NCBI GenBank assembly: GCA_900759575.1
Contig: CAAEVU010000117.1
Coordinates: 1 to 17,112 of the forward strand
Origin: Clostridia bacterium
GTDB taxonomy: Bacteria > Bacillota > Clostridia > Oscillospirales > Acutalibacteraceae
Length of the DNA stretch: 17,112 bases
Direction of reading: 5' to 3'
The notes beneath the pieces are model-generated. The model did not search any database, was not told the origin of the DNA, and saw only the letters and a list, made by a program, of their open reading frames with translations. A program made the translations under genes and the position numbers. How positions within the stretch are numbered: position 1 is the first letter of the stretch; every line of letters starts with the position of its first letter. This document shows, piece after piece, positions 15,632 to 17,112 of the stretch.

Positions 15632-16729
15632 ATGGCAGCGGTGTTGATTCTGCTCCTGCTGGCGGCCCTGTTTTTCCTCCAGGGCTTTTTGTACGACCGG
15701 CTGTGGGGCAAGGGATTGGAAGCGAAGATCGCTTTTCGAGAGGAATACGCCACGGAGGACGATACTGCTGTCCTGACGGAAGTGATTGTCAACGACAAGC
15801 TGCTGCCTCTTCCCGTGGTGGAAATCGATTTCCATATGGACAAAGGGCTGCGGTTCCTGGGGGAAGCCAATACGGCGGTCAGTGACCGTTCTTACCGCCG
15901 GGATGTGTTTACGCTGGGGGTGCGGCAGAAAATAACCCGTACCTTGGAGTTTCAGTGTGCCCGCCGGGGGTATTACCGCATCGACGAAGCGGGCATGGAC
16001 GTGCGCAGTTTGCTGTTGACCAAGAAGTATGTGGGTTCCGCTCCCCAGGATACGGATTTCTACGTGTTGCCTCGGCCGGTGCCCACCCAAAGGATTCAAA
16101 TTCCCTTTTCCCAAATCATGGGAAGTGTGCTGAGCCGGAAAAAGGTGTATGACGACCCCTTTGAGTTTGCCGGGCTCCGGGATTATGCCAAAGGCGACCC
16201 CATGAAGTACATCAACTGGAAAGCTTCCGCCAAAATGGGGGAATTGTTGGTGAACATCCATGAGTCCACCTTGTCCCAGAAGGTGGTGGTCCTTGTGGAC
16301 TTGGAAGGATTGGGCGTGCAGCAGGCGGATCTGCTCAATGAAGAAGGGGTGCGTATTGCCTGTACGTTGTGTGTCCGATTGTTGGAAGCCGGGGTGCAGG
16401 TGGGGGCCTGGTCCAATGGGATAGATGCCCTCACTGGAAAGCCCATGGCGTTGCCGGAGGTTTCCGGTGCAGGAAGCGCCCTTTCTCTGCGGAAAACATT
16501 TGCCTGCGCCAAGGCCGCCAATGGCTTGGAGCCCATAGAGAGCTTTTTTCCCGGGGAGGACGGGGACGTGTTGTGTGTGCTTGTGTCCCGAAATCAGCGG
16601 GAAGAGTTGGCCCGGGCGTTTGCCCAGCGAGCGGGAAAACGGGAATGGGTGCAAATCGTGCCCTACCGGGAGTCCTATCAGGAATTGCCCCAGTTCGGTG
16701 TGGTGCACCGGCTGTACTGGGAGACTTGA
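15632..16729 (+). CDS. DUF58 domain protein, membrane-anchored
   Basis: A 365-residue protein with one strongly hydrophobic N-terminal helix (about 3-20) followed by a soluble part. The DUF58 signature is FEFAGLRDYAKGD (about 174-186) then MKYINWKASAK, and a VWA-like beta strand follows (QKVVVLVDLEG). DUF58 proteins almost always accompany a MoxR ATPase, and here the start is one base after the moxR stop, so translation is coupled. Many family members have two N-terminal helices; only one is evident here. The biochemical role is unknown; the pair is generally linked to envelope or stress functions. The start relies on GGAAGA inside the end of the upstream gene. Confidence 0.9.
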   Translation: MAAVLILLLLAALFFLQGFLYDRLWGKGLEAKIAFREEYATEDDTAVLTEVIVNDKLLPLPVVEIDFHMDKGLRFLGEANTAVSDRSYRRDVFTLGVRQKITRTLEFQCARRGYYRIDEAGMDVRSLLLTKKYVGSAPQDTDFYVLPRPVPTQRIQIPFSQIMGSVLSRKKVYDDPFEFAGLRDYAKGDPMKYINWKASAKMGELLVNIHESTLSQKVVVLVDLEGLGVQQADLLNEEGVRIACTLCVRLLEAGVQVGAWSNGIDALTGKPMALPEVSGAGSALSLRKTFACAKAANGLEPIESFFPGEDGDVLCVLVSRNQREELARAFAQRAGKREWVQIVPYRESYQELPQFGVVHRLYWET

Positions 16730-16734
16730 GAAAA

Positions 16735-16740
16735 GGAGGG
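16735..16740 (+). promoter_or_regulatory. Ribosome binding site selecting a GTG start
   Basis: A strong GGAGGG lies 7 bases before GTG at 16748. An ATG at 16741 touches the site and is in another frame; an in-frame ATG at 16757 is 16 bases away. The GTG is therefore the best start. Confidence 0.7.
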
Positions 16741-16747
16741 ATGGCCT

Positions 16748-17112
16748 GTGAAGCTGATGGAAAGGCTGGGAGGCTGGCGTCAAATTTTGCTGCGCTGTAT
16801 GGGCTGGCTCCATTGCGGGCTGATCATTGCCCTGTTTTACGCTGCGGTGCTTCGAGTAGCCCAGGGGGAAGAAGTTCTTCCCGGGGCAATGTGGCGGGGG
16901 CTTCTGGTGGTGATCCCCCTGGCGGTAGTGGATCTTGGGGGAGAGTTTTGCCGGAAACTTTGGCAATTTACCCTGGTGAGTTTGGTTGCCTGCGGGCTGA
17001 CATGGTTGTTGCTGGGATATGTAGTGGCAGCCATACCGGTGGCGGTAGTGTGCTTTTTCCGGGGGAAAAACCGTCTCTCCGAGGAACCGGGGGAATCTAT
17101 GTTGGATAGACC
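16748..17112 (+). CDS. Partial membrane protein of the MoxR-DUF58 operon
   Basis: 121 residues are visible from a GTG start, and the frame runs off the right edge. Hydrophobic segments occur at about residues 23-38, 51-64 and 76-104 (possibly two helices), with basic residues between, so it is an integral membrane protein. I recognise no named domain. In related operons the gene after DUF58 is often an unnamed membrane protein followed by a transglutaminase-like protein; whether that holds here cannot be seen. It begins 18 bases after the DUF58 stop and is clearly co-transcribed with it. Confidence 0.75.
   Translation, partial: MKLMERLGGWRQILLRCMGWLHCGLIIALFYAAVLRVAQGEEVLPGAMWRGLLVVIPLAVVDLGGEFCRKLWQFTLVSLVACGLTWLLLGYVVAAIPVAVVCFFRGKNRLSEEPGESMLDR

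Noticed and set aside
15608..16966. 452-codon minus-strand open frame opposite the DUF58 gene
   Set aside because: It is antisense to a recognised DUF58 protein in a tight operon; no motif or ribosome site supports it.
16369..17109. Plus-strand open frame overlapping the DUF58 end and the last gene
   Set aside because: It overlaps DUF58 in another frame and encodes a low-complexity Gly/Ser/Arg sequence; the GTG frame at 16748 gives membrane helices and has the proper ribosome site.

Overview
The window looks like chromosome of an anaerobic, moderately GC-rich Firmicute, probably a gut-type Clostridium relative (Oscillospiraceae-like). This is an inference from four things: an oxygen-sensitive glycyl radical enzyme with its activase, a short ThiC of the anaerobe type, strong Shine-Dalgarno sites with sigma-A promoters, and a riboswitch followed by an intrinsic terminator. 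I see no tRNA, rRNA, CRISPR, insertion sequence or phage gene.

Region 1 (1-7470) is a catabolic-looking accessory locus. A glycyl radical enzyme (GRE) runs leftward off the window edge, so its C-terminal glycyl radical loop is missing. Divergent from it are a PucR-type regulator, a radical-SAM GRE-activating enzyme with two extra ferredoxin clusters, and a 961-residue protein that fuses a CocE/X-Pro-type serine hydrolase to a second alpha/beta hydrolase. The GRE active-site Cys lies in a GCVDG context rather than the usual GCVE of dehydratases and decarboxylases, so its substrate is unassigned. The second hydrolase domain appears to lack its catalytic histidine. The inferred logic is that the hydrolase frees a substrate, the radical enzyme transforms it, and the PucR protein senses it. 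This is the best candidate in the window for an undescribed pathway.

Region 2 (7471-12240) is a thiamine operon: a sigma-A promoter, a TPP riboswitch and an intrinsic terminator, then thiM-thiE-HAD phosphatase-thiD-thiC. It salvages hydroxyethylthiazole (ThiM), makes and phosphorylates the pyrimidine (ThiC, ThiD) and joins the two halves to thiamine phosphate (ThiE). No thiazole synthesis genes and no thiL are present here. The HAD enzyme translationally coupled to thiE may dephosphorylate a thiamine intermediate. A bidirectional terminator closes the operon.

Region 3 (12241-14600, minus strand) is a metal-efflux module: a CsoR-family repressor with a Cys-His-Cys triad and a P1B-type ATPase. 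The two are separate transcription units divided by a terminator. A perfect CsoR-like operator lies inside the ATPase promoter.

Region 4 (14601-17112, plus strand) begins a MoxR AAA ATPase - DUF58 protein - membrane protein operon that continues past the right edge.
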